This document shows, in pieces, positions 52,724 through 60,561 of a stretch of DNA of 64,000 nucleotides. Where the stretch lies: the NCBI RefSeq assembly GCF_003244875.1, contig NZ_LXXZ01000056.1, positions 1 to 64,000 on the forward strand. Direction: 5' to 3'. Made by a program: the position numbers and the translations under genes. The DNA is from Stenotrophomonas sepilia (lineage in GTDB: Bacteria > Pseudomonadota > Gammaproteobacteria > Xanthomonadales > Xanthomonadaceae). How positions within the stretch are numbered: position 1 is the first letter of the stretch; each line of letters opens with the position of its first letter. Under the pieces are notes generated by a model. The model did no database searches and was not told the origin of the DNA. It saw only the letters and a program-made list of their open reading frames with translations.

Positions 52724-53181
52724 CCCCGGTGCAGCGTCGCCGCCTGGTGTGGGTGCTGCTGGCCCTGCTCGCCTCCGGCCTGGCCACCGCGCTGGTGGCG
52801 ATGGCGCTGGAACGCAACATCGCCTACCTGTACACCCCTTCGGAAGTGCTGCGCGGCGATGTCGATGCACAGTCGCGTTTCCGCTTGGGCGGCATGGTGG
52901 TAAAGGGCTCCTTCAACCGCCCGGTCGGCTCGCTGGAGGCGCGCTTCGACGTGACCGACGGCGATGCACAGCTGGCGGTGACCACCTCGCGGATCCTGCC
53001 GGACATGTTCGCCGAAGGCACCGCGGTGGTCGCCAGTGGCCGCCTGCAGGACGGTGTCTTCGTCGCCGACGAAGTGCTGGCCAAGCACGATGAGAAGTAC
53101 GTGCCGAAGGAAGTGGCCGACAAGATGGGCGATGTCCATCGCAAGCACGACGTGCCGGTGACAGCCCCCGAGGTGCGCTGA
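52720..53181 (+). CDS. ccmE: Heme chaperone CcmE
   Basis: A 153-residue membrane-anchored periplasmic protein that binds heme covalently and hands it to CcmF. One N-terminal membrane segment (about 9-28) is followed by the beta-barrel domain. The heme-attachment His123 lies in [11 protein letters not shown], with the axial Tyr127 close by. The length matches the E. coli protein (159). It is separated from ccmF by nothing: the ccmF GTG follows its stop directly. Confidence 0.95.
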   Translation: MTPVQRRRLVWVLLALLASGLATALVAMALERNIAYLYTPSEVLRGDVDAQSRFRLGGMVVKGSFNRPVGSLEARFDVTDGDAQLAVTTSRILPDMFAEGTAVVASGRLQDGVFVADEVLAKHDEKYVPKEVADKMGDVHRKHDVPVTAPEVR

Positions 53182-55101
53182 GTGCTGCCCGAACTGGGTC
53201 AGATCCTGCTGTTGTGTGCGTTGCTGGCCTCGCTGCTGCAGGCCGGCCTGCCGCTGGCCGGTGCGCATCGCAACAACGCGGCATGGATGGCAGTGGCGCG
53301 GCCTGCCGCCTTCGCGCAGTTGCTGCTGTTGGCCGGCGCCTTCGCGGTGCTGACCGCCGCGTTCGTGCAGCAGGATTTCTCGGTGCGCTATGTGGCCGAG
53401 AACTCCAATTCGCTGCTGCCGCTGATCTACCGCTATTCGGCGGTGTGGGGCGCGCACGAGGGCTCGCTGCTGATGTGGGCGCTGGTGCTGGCATTGTGGA
53501 CCGGCGCGGTGGCGCTGTTCTCGCGGCACCTGCCGGCACCGGTGCAGGCCCGCGTGCTGGCAGTGATGGGCGTGGTCAGCGTCGGCTTTCTCGCCTTCCT
53601 GATCTTCACCTCCAATCCGTTCCTGCGCCTGAACCCGGCGCCGCTGGAAGGCCGCGACCTCAATCCGCTGCTGCAGGATCCGGGGCTGATCATCCATCCA
53701 CCGATGCTGTACCTGGGCTACGTAGGCTTCGCGGTGCCCTTCGCATTCGCAGTGGCCGCGCTGCTGGAAGGTCGCGTGGATGCGCGCTGGCTGCGCTGGA
53801 CGCGGCCGTGGACCAACGTCGCCTGGGGCTTTTTGACCCTGGGCATCGCACTGGGCAGCTGGTGGGCCTACTACGAGCTGGGTTGGGGCGGCTGGTGGTT
53901 CTGGGACCCGGTGGAAAATGCCAGCTTCATGCCGTGGCTGGTCGGTGCGGCACTGATCCATTCACAGGCCGTCACCGAAAAGCGCGGCACCTTCGGCAGC
54001 TGGACCCTGCTGCTGGCGATCGCCGCCTTCGCGCTGTCGTTGCTGGGCACCTTCCTGGTGCGCTCGGGCGTGCTGACCAGCGTGCATTCGTTCGCTGCCG
54101 ATCCCTCGCGCGGCCTGTTCATCCTGGTGTTCCTGTCGGTACTGGTGGGCGGCAGCCTGCTGCTGTATGCGCTGCGTGCCAGCCAGCTGAGCGTGGATGC
54201 CGATGATCCGCGCCGTGGCTTCACCGCCACCTCGCGCGAGACCCTGCTGCTGGCGAACAACCTGCTGCTGGCCACCGCCTGCGCGATGGTGCTGCTCGGC
54301 ACGCTGTACCCGCTGCTGGCCGATGCGCTGTCGCTGGGCAAGATCTCGGTCGGTCCGCCCTACTTCGGCAGCCTGTTCCTGCTGCTGATGGCACCGATGA
54401 TCCTGTTGCTGCCGTTCGGCCCGCTGGTGAAATGGCAGCGTGACCAGCCCTCGCGCGCCTTCGCGCTGCTGGTACCCTGGCTGGGCCTGGCGGTATTGCT
54501 GGGCGCGCTGGTCTGGTGGCAGGCACCGCAGAATGGCTGGAAGGCCGGCATCGGCGTCGCCGCTGCGACCTGGGTCGCACTCGGCACCGCACGCTTCGTC
54601 TGGCAGCGCCTGCGCGGCAACGGCCGCTTCACCGCCGAAATGCTCGGCATGATCGTCGCCCACGCCGGCATCGCCGTGTTCCTGGCCGGCGCCCTGCTGG
54701 TCGAAGCGCTGAACGTGCAGCGCGAAGTGGCGCTGGCACCGGGGCAGCAGCTGGTGGTCGGTCGCTACGAAGTCCGCTTCGAAGGCGTGGACCATCGCGA
54801 AGGGCCGAATTTCATCGCTGATCGGGGCCACCTGCGGGTGTTCCGCAACGGCCGCGAGCAGGCCCTGCTGCATCCCGAGAAGCGCCAGTACGCCAGTGGC
54901 GGCCAGGTGATGACCGAGGCCGGCATCGATGCACGCTTCGACGGTGATGTCTACGTGGCATTGGGCGAGCCGCTGGGCAACAATGCATGGGCGGTCCGGG
55001 TGCACATCAAGCCGTTCGTGCGCTGGATCTGGCTCGGCGCGCTGCTGATGGCCCTGGGCGGATTCATCACCGCCGCCGACCGCCGTTTCCGTCGTCCGTA
55101 G
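53182..55101 (+). CDS. ccmF: Heme lyase subunit CcmF
   Basis: A 639-residue inner-membrane protein with about 15 hydrophobic segments. The WWD heme motif is present (GGWWFWDPVENASFMPWL, about residues 234-251). It joins heme from CcmE to the CXXCH sites of apocytochromes. The GTG start at 53182 abuts the ccmE stop. The length matches the E. coli protein (647). Confidence 0.95.
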   Translation: MLPELGQILLLCALLASLLQAGLPLAGAHRNNAAWMAVARPAAFAQLLLLAGAFAVLTAAFVQQDFSVRYVAENSNSLLPLIYRYSAVWGAHEGSLLMWALVLALWTGAVALFSRHLPAPVQARVLAVMGVVSVGFLAFLIFTSNPFLRLNPAPLEGRDLNPLLQDPGLIIHPPMLYLGYVGFAVPFAFAVAALLEGRVDARWLRWTRPWTNVAWGFLTLGIALGSWWAYYELGWGGWWFWDPVENASFMPWLVGAALIHSQAVTEKRGTFGSWTLLLAIAAFALSLLGTFLVRSGVLTSVHSFAADPSRGLFILVFLSVLVGGSLLLYALRASQLSVDADDPRRGFTATSRETLLLANNLLLATACAMVLLGTLYPLLADALSLGKISVGPPYFGSLFLLLMAPMILLLPFGPLVKWQRDQPSRAFALLVPWLGLAVLLGALVWWQAPQNGWKAGIGVAAATWVALGTARFVWQRLRGNGRFTAEMLGMIVAHAGIAVFLAGALLVEALNVQREVALAPGQQLVVGRYEVRFEGVDHREGPNFIADRGHLRVFRNGREQALLHPEKRQYASGGQVMTEAGIDARFDGDVYVALGEPLGNNAWAVRVHIKPFVRWIWLGALLMALGGFITAADRRFRRP

Positions 55102-55109
55102 GAGTTCCC

Positions 55110-55727
55110 ATGTCCGAGTCCCCCGCCCCGCGCCCCTCCCGCCCGCTGCCGCCGGTAGCCATCGTGATCGGCGTGCTGTTCTTCTTCGGCCTGCTCGGGC
55201 TGATGATCTACGGGGTGATGAAATCGGGCGACCCGCAGCGCGACGTGCTGCCGTCGGCGCTGATCGACAAGCCGGCGCCGGCGTTCGCGCTGCCGGTGCT
55301 GCATGACCCGGAAATGATCGTACACAGCGACGAGCTGCGCGGCGCGCCCTATCTGCTGAACGTCTGGGGCAGCTGGTGCGCGGCCTGCCGCGAAGAACAC
55401 CCGGTACTGACCCGCTTTGCCGAGAGCAAGCGCGTGCGCGTGATCGGCTACAACTGGAAGGATGATCCGACCGACGCGCTGCACTGGCTGGAGCAGCTGG
55501 GCAACCCGTTCATGGTGGTGCTTAGCGACGTCGAGGGCCGCACCGCGATCGACTGGGGCGTGACCGCTGCGCCAGAAACCTTCCTGGTTGATGGCAGCGG
55601 CATCGTGCGCTGGAAGTACAGTGGCGCGATGACCCAGCGCGTGATCGATGAGAAGCTGATCCCGGCACTGGAGAAGATCGAGAAGGCCCAGGGCAGTGCC
55701 GGCAACACCCTGCATACGGCGCCCTGA
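55110..55727 (+). CDS. ccmG: Thiol:disulfide interchange protein CcmG/DsbE
   Basis: A 205-residue membrane-tethered periplasmic thioredoxin. An N-terminal membrane segment (about 16-36) is followed by a thioredoxin fold with the reactive motif WGSWCAACREEH (Cys90, Cys93). It keeps apocytochrome cysteines reduced for heme attachment. GGAG precedes ATG 55110 by 6 bases. The next gene, ccmH, starts 4 bases after its stop. Confidence 0.95.
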   Translation: MSESPAPRPSRPLPPVAIVIGVLFFFGLLGLMIYGVMKSGDPQRDVLPSALIDKPAPAFALPVLHDPEMIVHSDELRGAPYLLNVWGSWCAACREEHPVLTRFAESKRVRVIGYNWKDDPTDALHWLEQLGNPFMVVLSDVEGRTAIDWGVTAAPETFLVDGSGIVRWKYSGAMTQRVIDEKLIPALEKIEKAQGSAGNTLHTAP

Positions 55728-55731
55728 GCCG

Positions 55732-56181
55732 ATGCGCTGGCTGCTGGCGCTGCTGCTCCTGATGCTGCCGCTGGCCGTGCTGGCCCAGCAGCCGCTGCAC
55801 GATCCACAGCCGCTGCAGTTCCGCGACGATGCCGAGGAGCGCCGCTTCCATGACCTGGCCGCACAACTGCGCTGCGTGCAGTGCCAGAACCAGTCGCTGG
55901 CCGATTCGAACGCACAGATCGCGCAGGACCTGCGTCGCGAGGTGCTGCAGCTGATGCAGCAGGGCCACGACGACGCACAGATCAAGCAGTTCCTGGTCGC
56001 CCGCTACGGTGAGTTCGTGCTCTATCAACCACCGTTGCAGCCGGGCACCTGGCTGCTGTGGGGTGGCCCCCTGCTGGTGCTCGGCGCCGGTGCACTGGTG
56101 GTGCTGGGCATCGTCCGCCGACGTGGACGCACCGTCGGCGCGGCGCCGGCCGGCAAGGCCGATGAAGGAGACGAATGGTGA
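55732..56181 (+). CDS. ccmH: Cytochrome c maturation protein CcmH (thiol-redox subunit)
   Basis: A 149-residue periplasmic protein: signal peptide (to about residue 18), a three-helix domain with the redox motif LRCVQCQNQSLADS (Cys48, Cys51), then a C-terminal membrane anchor (about 105-125). It reduces the apocytochrome CXXCH motif together with CcmG. The 149-residue length shows this is the short CcmH; the TPR part is the separate ccmI gene. The stop overlaps the ccmI start. Confidence 0.94.
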   Translation: MRWLLALLLLMLPLAVLAQQPLHDPQPLQFRDDAEERRFHDLAAQLRCVQCQNQSLADSNAQIAQDLRREVLQLMQQGHDDAQIKQFLVARYGEFVLYQPPLQPGTWLLWGGPLLVLGAGALVVLGIVRRRGRTVGAAPAGKADEGDEW

Positions 56182-57164
56182 ACCCTTGGCTGCCGGTGCT
56201 GGCCGGCCTGGTTGCAGCCCTGATGGCAGCACTGGTGCTGTGGCCGCTGCGCCACCACGGTCGTCGCGGTTTCGTGGTCGGCGTGTTCGCACTGGGCGTG
56301 GCCGGTGCCTGCCTGTACCTGCTGGTCGGTGATCCGCGTGCAGCACAGGTACAACCGACGCCGTCGGTGGCCACCCTGCGCGATGGCGTGCAGGCCCTGC
56401 AGGATGCACTGAAGCGCGACCCTCAGCGTGCCGATGGCTGGGCATTGCTCGGGCGTTCGCAGGCCGAACTGGGCAATGCCTCAGCTGCGGCAGACGCCTT
56501 CGCGAAGGCCGCCGAATTGGCACCGGATGATCCGGGCGTGCTGGTGGAAGCCGCGCAGGCGCGCGCGCAGGCTGATGCCGGCAAGCAGTTCGATGACACC
56601 GCGATGACCTGGTTGCAGCAGGCACGTACACAGGCCCCCGACGCCGAGCGCGCCAGCTGGCTGCTGGGCATCGCCCTGCGGCAACGTGGAAGGAATGCCG
56701 AGGCTGCGGACGTGTGGAGCGGCCTGCTGCCGCGACTGGAACCGGGTGCCGCGCAGGCGCTGCAGGCGCAGATCGCGATTGCCCGCGAGGCCGCCGGCCA
56801 TGCGCCCGATGCTGGCGTTGCGGCGCCACCGGCGCTGCTGCAGGTGCGCGTGCAGCTGCCGGCACTGAACAACGCCGAGTGGCCCGCCAGCACCCAGGTG
56901 TTCGTGCTGGCCCGTGCCGTCGGCGGCCCGCCGATGCCGGTGGCCGCTCGCAAGCTGCCGCTGAGCGGATTCCCGGACACGGTCGGGCTCGGCGACGGTG
57001 ACAGTCCGATGCCAACCGCACCGCTGTCGGCCCATCGCGAAGTGGAAGTGCTGGCACGCATCTCGCGTACTGGTAGCGCCAATCGCAGCGAGGGCGACCT
57101 GCAGAGCGTTCCAGTGAAGGTAAGCCTGCCGCATGAAGGCGTGGTGGAACTGCGGTTTCCCTGA
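56175..57164 (+). CDS. ccmI: Cytochrome c maturation TPR protein CcmI
   Basis: A 329-residue apocytochrome chaperone. Two N-terminal membrane segments (about 6-22 and 34-52) are followed by a TPR region (about 75-220) with recognisable repeats such as ADGWALLGRSQAELGNASAAADAFAKAAELAPDDP. A periplasmic beta-rich domain with VQLPALNNAEWPASTQVFVLARA occupies the C-terminus. It presents apocytochrome to the heme lyase. It is the last gene of the operon; a SMAG repeat follows 3 bases after its stop. Confidence 0.9.
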   Translation: MVNPWLPVLAGLVAALMAALVLWPLRHHGRRGFVVGVFALGVAGACLYLLVGDPRAAQVQPTPSVATLRDGVQALQDALKRDPQRADGWALLGRSQAELGNASAAADAFAKAAELAPDDPGVLVEAAQARAQADAGKQFDDTAMTWLQQARTQAPDAERASWLLGIALRQRGRNAEAADVWSGLLPRLEPGAAQALQAQIAIAREAAGHAPDAGVAAPPALLQVRVQLPALNNAEWPASTQVFVLARAVGGPPMPVAARKLPLSGFPDTVGLGDGDSPMPTAPLSAHREVEVLARISRTGSANRSEGDLQSVPVKVSLPHEGVVELRFP

Positions 57165-57167
57165 CTT

Positions 57168-57239
57168 GTAGAGCCGAGCCCACGCTCGGCTGCGATTGGG
57201 TTGCCGACGCCCGCCAGCCGAGCATCGGCTCGGCTCTAC
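57168..57239. repeat. Dimeric SMAG repeat, GTAGAGCCGAG type
   Basis: Monomers 57168-57191 and 57216-57239 (inverted) form an imperfect inverted pair around 24 bases, the same subfamily as the one at 7441-7526. It lies directly after the ccm operon, and may act as an mRNA end or stabilising hairpin. Confidence 0.8.
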
Positions 57240-57243
57240 AGCA

Positions 57244-57265
57244 GATCCACGCCATGCGTGGATAC
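57244..57265. repeat. SMAG monomer, GATCCACGCC type
   Basis: A 22-base monomer (GATCCACGCCATGCGTGGAT plus AC), the same subfamily as the arms at 18234-18301, sits 4 bases after the previous dimer. Two SMAG subfamilies are thus adjacent. Confidence 0.65.
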
Positions 57266-57332
57266 GACGGTCCGGTCCGCGTCCACCCGCTGCTGGAATC
57301 CAGCGTGTCGCCAGCTCCACATGCCGCCCCGC

Positions 57333-57338
57333 TAGAAT
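57333..57338 (+). promoter_or_regulatory. Candidate -10 element of metX
   Basis: GCTAGAAT with the TAGAAT hexamer at 57333-57338 ends 6 bases before the metX ATG (57345), and no ribosome site is visible. This predicts transcription starting at the start codon, i.e. a leaderless mRNA. No clear -35 is seen. Confidence 0.4.
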
Positions 57339-57344
57339 GCGTGC

Positions 57345-58457
57345 ATGACCGAATTCATCCCGCCCGGCACCCGCTTCCACGCCCTGCCTTCGCCGTTCCC
57401 GTTCAAGCGCGGTGGCGCCCTGCACGGCGCGCGCGTGGCCTACGAGACCTGGGGAACGCTGGCGGCCGATGCCAGCAATGCGATCCTGATCGTGACCGGC
57501 CTGTCCCCAGACGCGCATGCAGCGGCCAACGAGGCCAACCCGGCATCGGGCTGGTGGGAAGCGATGGTTGGCCCCGGCAAGCCGATCGATACCAACCGCT
57601 GGTTCGTGGTATGCGTGAATTCGCTGGGCAGCTGCAAGGGCTCGACCGGCCCCGCTTCGCTCAACCCGGCCAACGGTGAGCCCTACCGCCTGGACTTCCC
57701 CGAGCTGTCGATCGAAGACGGTGCCCGCGCCGCCGTCGACGTCGTGCGTGCACTCGGTATCGAGCGGCTGGCCTGCGTGGTCGGCAACTCGATGGGCGGC
57801 ATGACGGCCCTTGCCATCCTGATGCTGCATCCGGGCATCGCGCGCAGCCACGTCAACATTTCCGGCAGCGCGCAGGCGTTGCCGTTCTCGATCGCGATCC
57901 GCTCGCTGCAGCGCGAGGCAATCCGCCTTGACCCGCGCTGGAATGGCGGCCACTACGACGATGCCGAGTACCCCGAGTCCGGCATGCGCATGGCGCGCAA
58001 GCTGGGCGTGATCACCTACCGCTCGGCGCTGGAGTGGGATGGCCGCTTCGGCCGCGTGCGGCTGGATTCGGACCAGACCGACGACGATCCGTTCGGCCTG
58101 GAATTCCAGGTGGAAAGCTATCTGGAAGGCCACGCACGGCGCTTCGTGCGTTTCTTCGATCCCAACTGCTACCTGTACCTGAGCCGCTCGATGGACTGGT
58201 TCGACCTGGCCGAGTATGCCGACGGCAACGTGCTGGCCGGGCTTGCGAAGATCCGTGTGGAGAAGGCGCTGGCGATCGGCGCCAACACCGACATCCTGTT
58301 CCCCGTGCAGCAGCAGCAACAGATTGCCGATGGCCTGCGCGCCGGCGGTGCCGATGCGCACTTCATCGGCCTGGAATCGCCGCAGGGCCACGACGCCTTC
58401 CTCGTCGATTTCGAGCGTTTCGGCCCGGCCGTGCGCGGCTTCCTCGACGCGCTGTAA
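57345..58457 (+). CDS. metX: MetX-type acyltransferase, probably serine O-succinyltransferase
   Basis: A 370-residue alpha/beta-hydrolase-fold enzyme. The triad is Ser149 in GNSMGGM, Asp316 in NTDILFP and His349 in GHDAF. By name it would acylate homoserine for methionine synthesis. However, xanthomonad members of this clade, including the S. maltophilia one, have been reassigned to L-serine O-succinylation in an alternative cysteine pathway, so that is the better guess; assays of this protein would decide. It is followed without a gap by a DUF1294 gene. Confidence 0.9.
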   Translation: MTEFIPPGTRFHALPSPFPFKRGGALHGARVAYETWGTLAADASNAILIVTGLSPDAHAAANEANPASGWWEAMVGPGKPIDTNRWFVVCVNSLGSCKGSTGPASLNPANGEPYRLDFPELSIEDGARAAVDVVRALGIERLACVVGNSMGGMTALAILMLHPGIARSHVNISGSAQALPFSIAIRSLQREAIRLDPRWNGGHYDDAEYPESGMRMARKLGVITYRSALEWDGRFGRVRLDSDQTDDDPFGLEFQVESYLEGHARRFVRFFDPNCYLYLSRSMDWFDLAEYADGNVLAGLAKIRVEKALAIGANTDILFPVQQQQQIADGLRAGGADAHFIGLESPQGHDAFLVDFERFGPAVRGFLDAL

Positions 58458-58802
58458 GTGGCGTGGCGGCGTAATCTCGCGCTGGCTGCCTTCGGCGCGT
58501 TGATCGCGCTGATGATCAGCGGCGTGCTGCCGCTGTGGCTGGGCGGCTGGTGCGTGCTGGCCAGCGCGGTGTCGTTCGGGCTCTATGGCCATGACAAGCG
58601 CGCGGCGCAGCGAAAGCAGTGGCGGATTCCCGAGCGCACCCTGCAGCTGCTGGCCTTTGCCGGTGGTTGGCCCGGCGCGCTGCTGGGCCAGGCGATGTTC
58701 CGCCACAAGCACCGCAAGGCCGCGTTCCAATGGGTGTTCTGGCTGTGCGTGCTGGCCAACGTGGCCTCGATCGCGGTACTGCTGCGCGAATTTTCGCGAT
58801 AA
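58458..58802 (+). CDS. DUF1294 membrane protein
   Basis: A 114-residue inner-membrane protein of the DUF1294 family, starting at GTG directly after the metX TAA. Hydrophobic segments lie at about residues 7-20, 25-42 and 92-108. The family core is visible as YGHDKRAAQRKQWRIPERTLQLLAFAGGWPGALLGQAMFRHKHRK (about 43-88). The function is unknown. Translation is probably coupled to metX. Confidence 0.9.
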   Translation: MAWRRNLALAAFGALIALMISGVLPLWLGGWCVLASAVSFGLYGHDKRAAQRKQWRIPERTLQLLAFAGGWPGALLGQAMFRHKHRKAAFQWVFWLCVLANVASIAVLLREFSR

Positions 58803-58815
58803 CCCTCGCCATCGG

Positions 58816-58878
58816 TAGTGCCGGCCGCTGGCCGGCAACCTCAGACGCTTCAATTGCCGGCCAGCGGCCGGCACTACC
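58816..58878. repeat. Dimeric SMAG repeat, GTAGTGCCGGCCGC type
   Basis: Arms 58816-58839 and 58855-58878 are exact inverse complements around 15 bases and are identical in sequence to the arms at 50277-50346; only the spacer differs. It lies between the convergent DUF1294 and cydC genes. Confidence 0.9.
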
Positions 58879-58887
58879 GGACCATCG

Positions 58888-60561
58888 TCACGATTCGCGA
58901 ATCAACACCCCATCACGCAACCGGTACTGCGCATCGACCACGCCTTCGGGCAGGTCGTCGTGGGTGATCATCAACAGGCTGCGCCCGTCCAGCAACCCGG
59001 AGAGATCGTGCAGCAGCGCACGTGCGGTATCCACGTCCAACCCTTCGGTTGGTTCGTCCAGCAGCAGGATCGGCGCGTTGCGCAGCAGCGCCCGCGCCAG
59101 CGCCAGCCGTCGCGCCTGGCCGGCCGACATCGTCGCGCCGTTCTCGCCCACCCAGGCCTGCAGGCCACCGTTGCGCTCGGCCCAGTCGCCCAGGCGCACG
59201 CGACGGAGGACCGCCCACAAGGCGGCGTCGCTGGCATCGGGATCGCCCAGCCGCAGGTTTTCTGCCACGCTGCCGGCAAACACCGGTGCGTTCTGTGGCA
59301 GCCACGCCAGTTGCTGGTGCCACTCAGCCTGGGCGACGTCGCGCAGATCGCGGCCACCATAGGTGATTCGCCCCTGCTGCGGATCCCACAGCCGCAGCAG
59401 CAGGCTGGACAGCGTGGTCTTGCCACTGCCGCTGTCGCCGCGGATGGCGATGCGTTCGCCTGACGCCAGGGTCAGCTGGAGGCCGGACAGCACCGGCCGC
59501 GCCGCGCCCGGCCACTGGAAATGCACATCGTCCCAATGCACGCGCGCGGCTTGCGGCACCGGCTGTGGCACTTGCGGATCGTCCACCGTCGGCGGTTGCT
59601 CGACGATCGCCTGCAGGCGATCTGCGGCAATGCGCCCGGACTGCAGCGACTGCCAGGCCAGGCCCATGCCGGCCCACAGTTCGATCAACGCCACGGTCAG
59701 GAACACGAGGCCCGCCGCCATCTCCGGCGCGATGCGCTGCTGTTCGGCGGCGTGCAGGGCCAACGCCAGCATCGCCACCAGGCCCAGCCCGGCCACCAGG
59801 CCGTGCAGGGTCGAGGCCGCGATCAGGCGCCAGCGACGGCGGCGGTCACGCGAGGCCAACTGCTTGGCTGCCACGCGCACCTTCAGCTGCCACGCGGCAT
59901 CGGCATGCAGCGCGGCCAGATCTCCCGCCCCCTCCAACCCCTCAAAGGCCGCGGTGCGCAATGCGGCGCGATGTGCGGCGCGGTCGGCTTCTTCATCATC
60001 GTGGCCACGCACGCCCAGCCACGGCACACCGAAGGCGATCAGCAGCGCCAGCACCGCCAGCAGCACTGCCGCCGACGGCAGGATCAGCGCCGCCGATGCA
60101 ACCGCCACCACCGACAGCGCACCCAGCGCCACCAGCGGCCCGATCGCACGTACCAGCAGGCCATCCACTTCGCCGATGTCGCCCAGCAGTCGCGCCAGCA
60201 ACTCGCCGGTACGCGTAGCCCCCAGCCGTGCCGGCGCCAGTGGCAGCGCGCGGCGGAAGAACCAGACGCGCAGATCGCGGGCGATGCGCAGGGTGGCATC
60301 GTGGCCCACCAGCTTTTCGAAGTAGCGCGACACGATGCGCGCCATGGTCAAGCCACGGATACCCGCAGACGGCGAGAAGAAATTGAATCCCTGCCCCAGG
60401 CCTGCGGCACCGGCCAGCGCGGCCGCGGTGAGGAAACCACCGGACAGGCCCAGCAATGCAGTGCCGGCCAGCATCGTGGTCCACAACAACAGGATCGTCA
60501 GCAACAGGCGTGGACGATGACGCAGGAACACCGCGCGCAGCGAATCAGGTGAACGGCTCAT
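58888..60561 (-). CDS. cydC: Heterodimeric ABC exporter subunit CydC
   Basis: A 557-residue half-transporter with six N-terminal hydrophobic segments and a nucleotide-binding domain: Walker A GDSGSGKTT (from about 375), signature MSAGQ (in [17 protein letters not shown]) and Walker B LLLDEPTEGLD. With CydD it forms the exporter of cysteine/glutathione (or a heme-linked function) needed to assemble cytochrome bd. The start at 60561 overlaps the cydD stop by ATGA. The signature LSGGQ is replaced by MSAGQ, a mild change that also occurs in other CydC proteins. Confidence 0.93.
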   Translation of the reverse strand: MSRSPDSLRAVFLRHRPRLLLTILLLWTTMLAGTALLGLSGGFLTAAALAGAAGLGQGFNFFSPSAGIRGLTMARIVSRYFEKLVGHDATLRIARDLRVWFFRRALPLAPARLGATRTGELLARLLGDIGEVDGLLVRAIGPLVALGALSVVAVASAALILPSAAVLLAVLALLIAFGVPWLGVRGHDDEEADRAAHRAALRTAAFEGLEGAGDLAALHADAAWQLKVRVAAKQLASRDRRRRWRLIAASTLHGLVAGLGLVAMLALALHAAEQQRIAPEMAAGLVFLTVALIELWAGMGLAWQSLQSGRIAADRLQAIVEQPPTVDDPQVPQPVPQAARVHWDDVHFQWPGAARPVLSGLQLTLASGERIAIRGDSGSGKTTLSSLLLRLWDPQQGRITYGGRDLRDVAQAEWHQQLAWLPQNAPVFAGSVAENLRLGDPDASDAALWAVLRRVRLGDWAERNGGLQAWVGENGATMSAGQARRLALARALLRNAPILLLDEPTEGLDVDTARALLHDLSGLLDGRSLLMITHDDLPEGVVDAQYRLRDGVLIRES

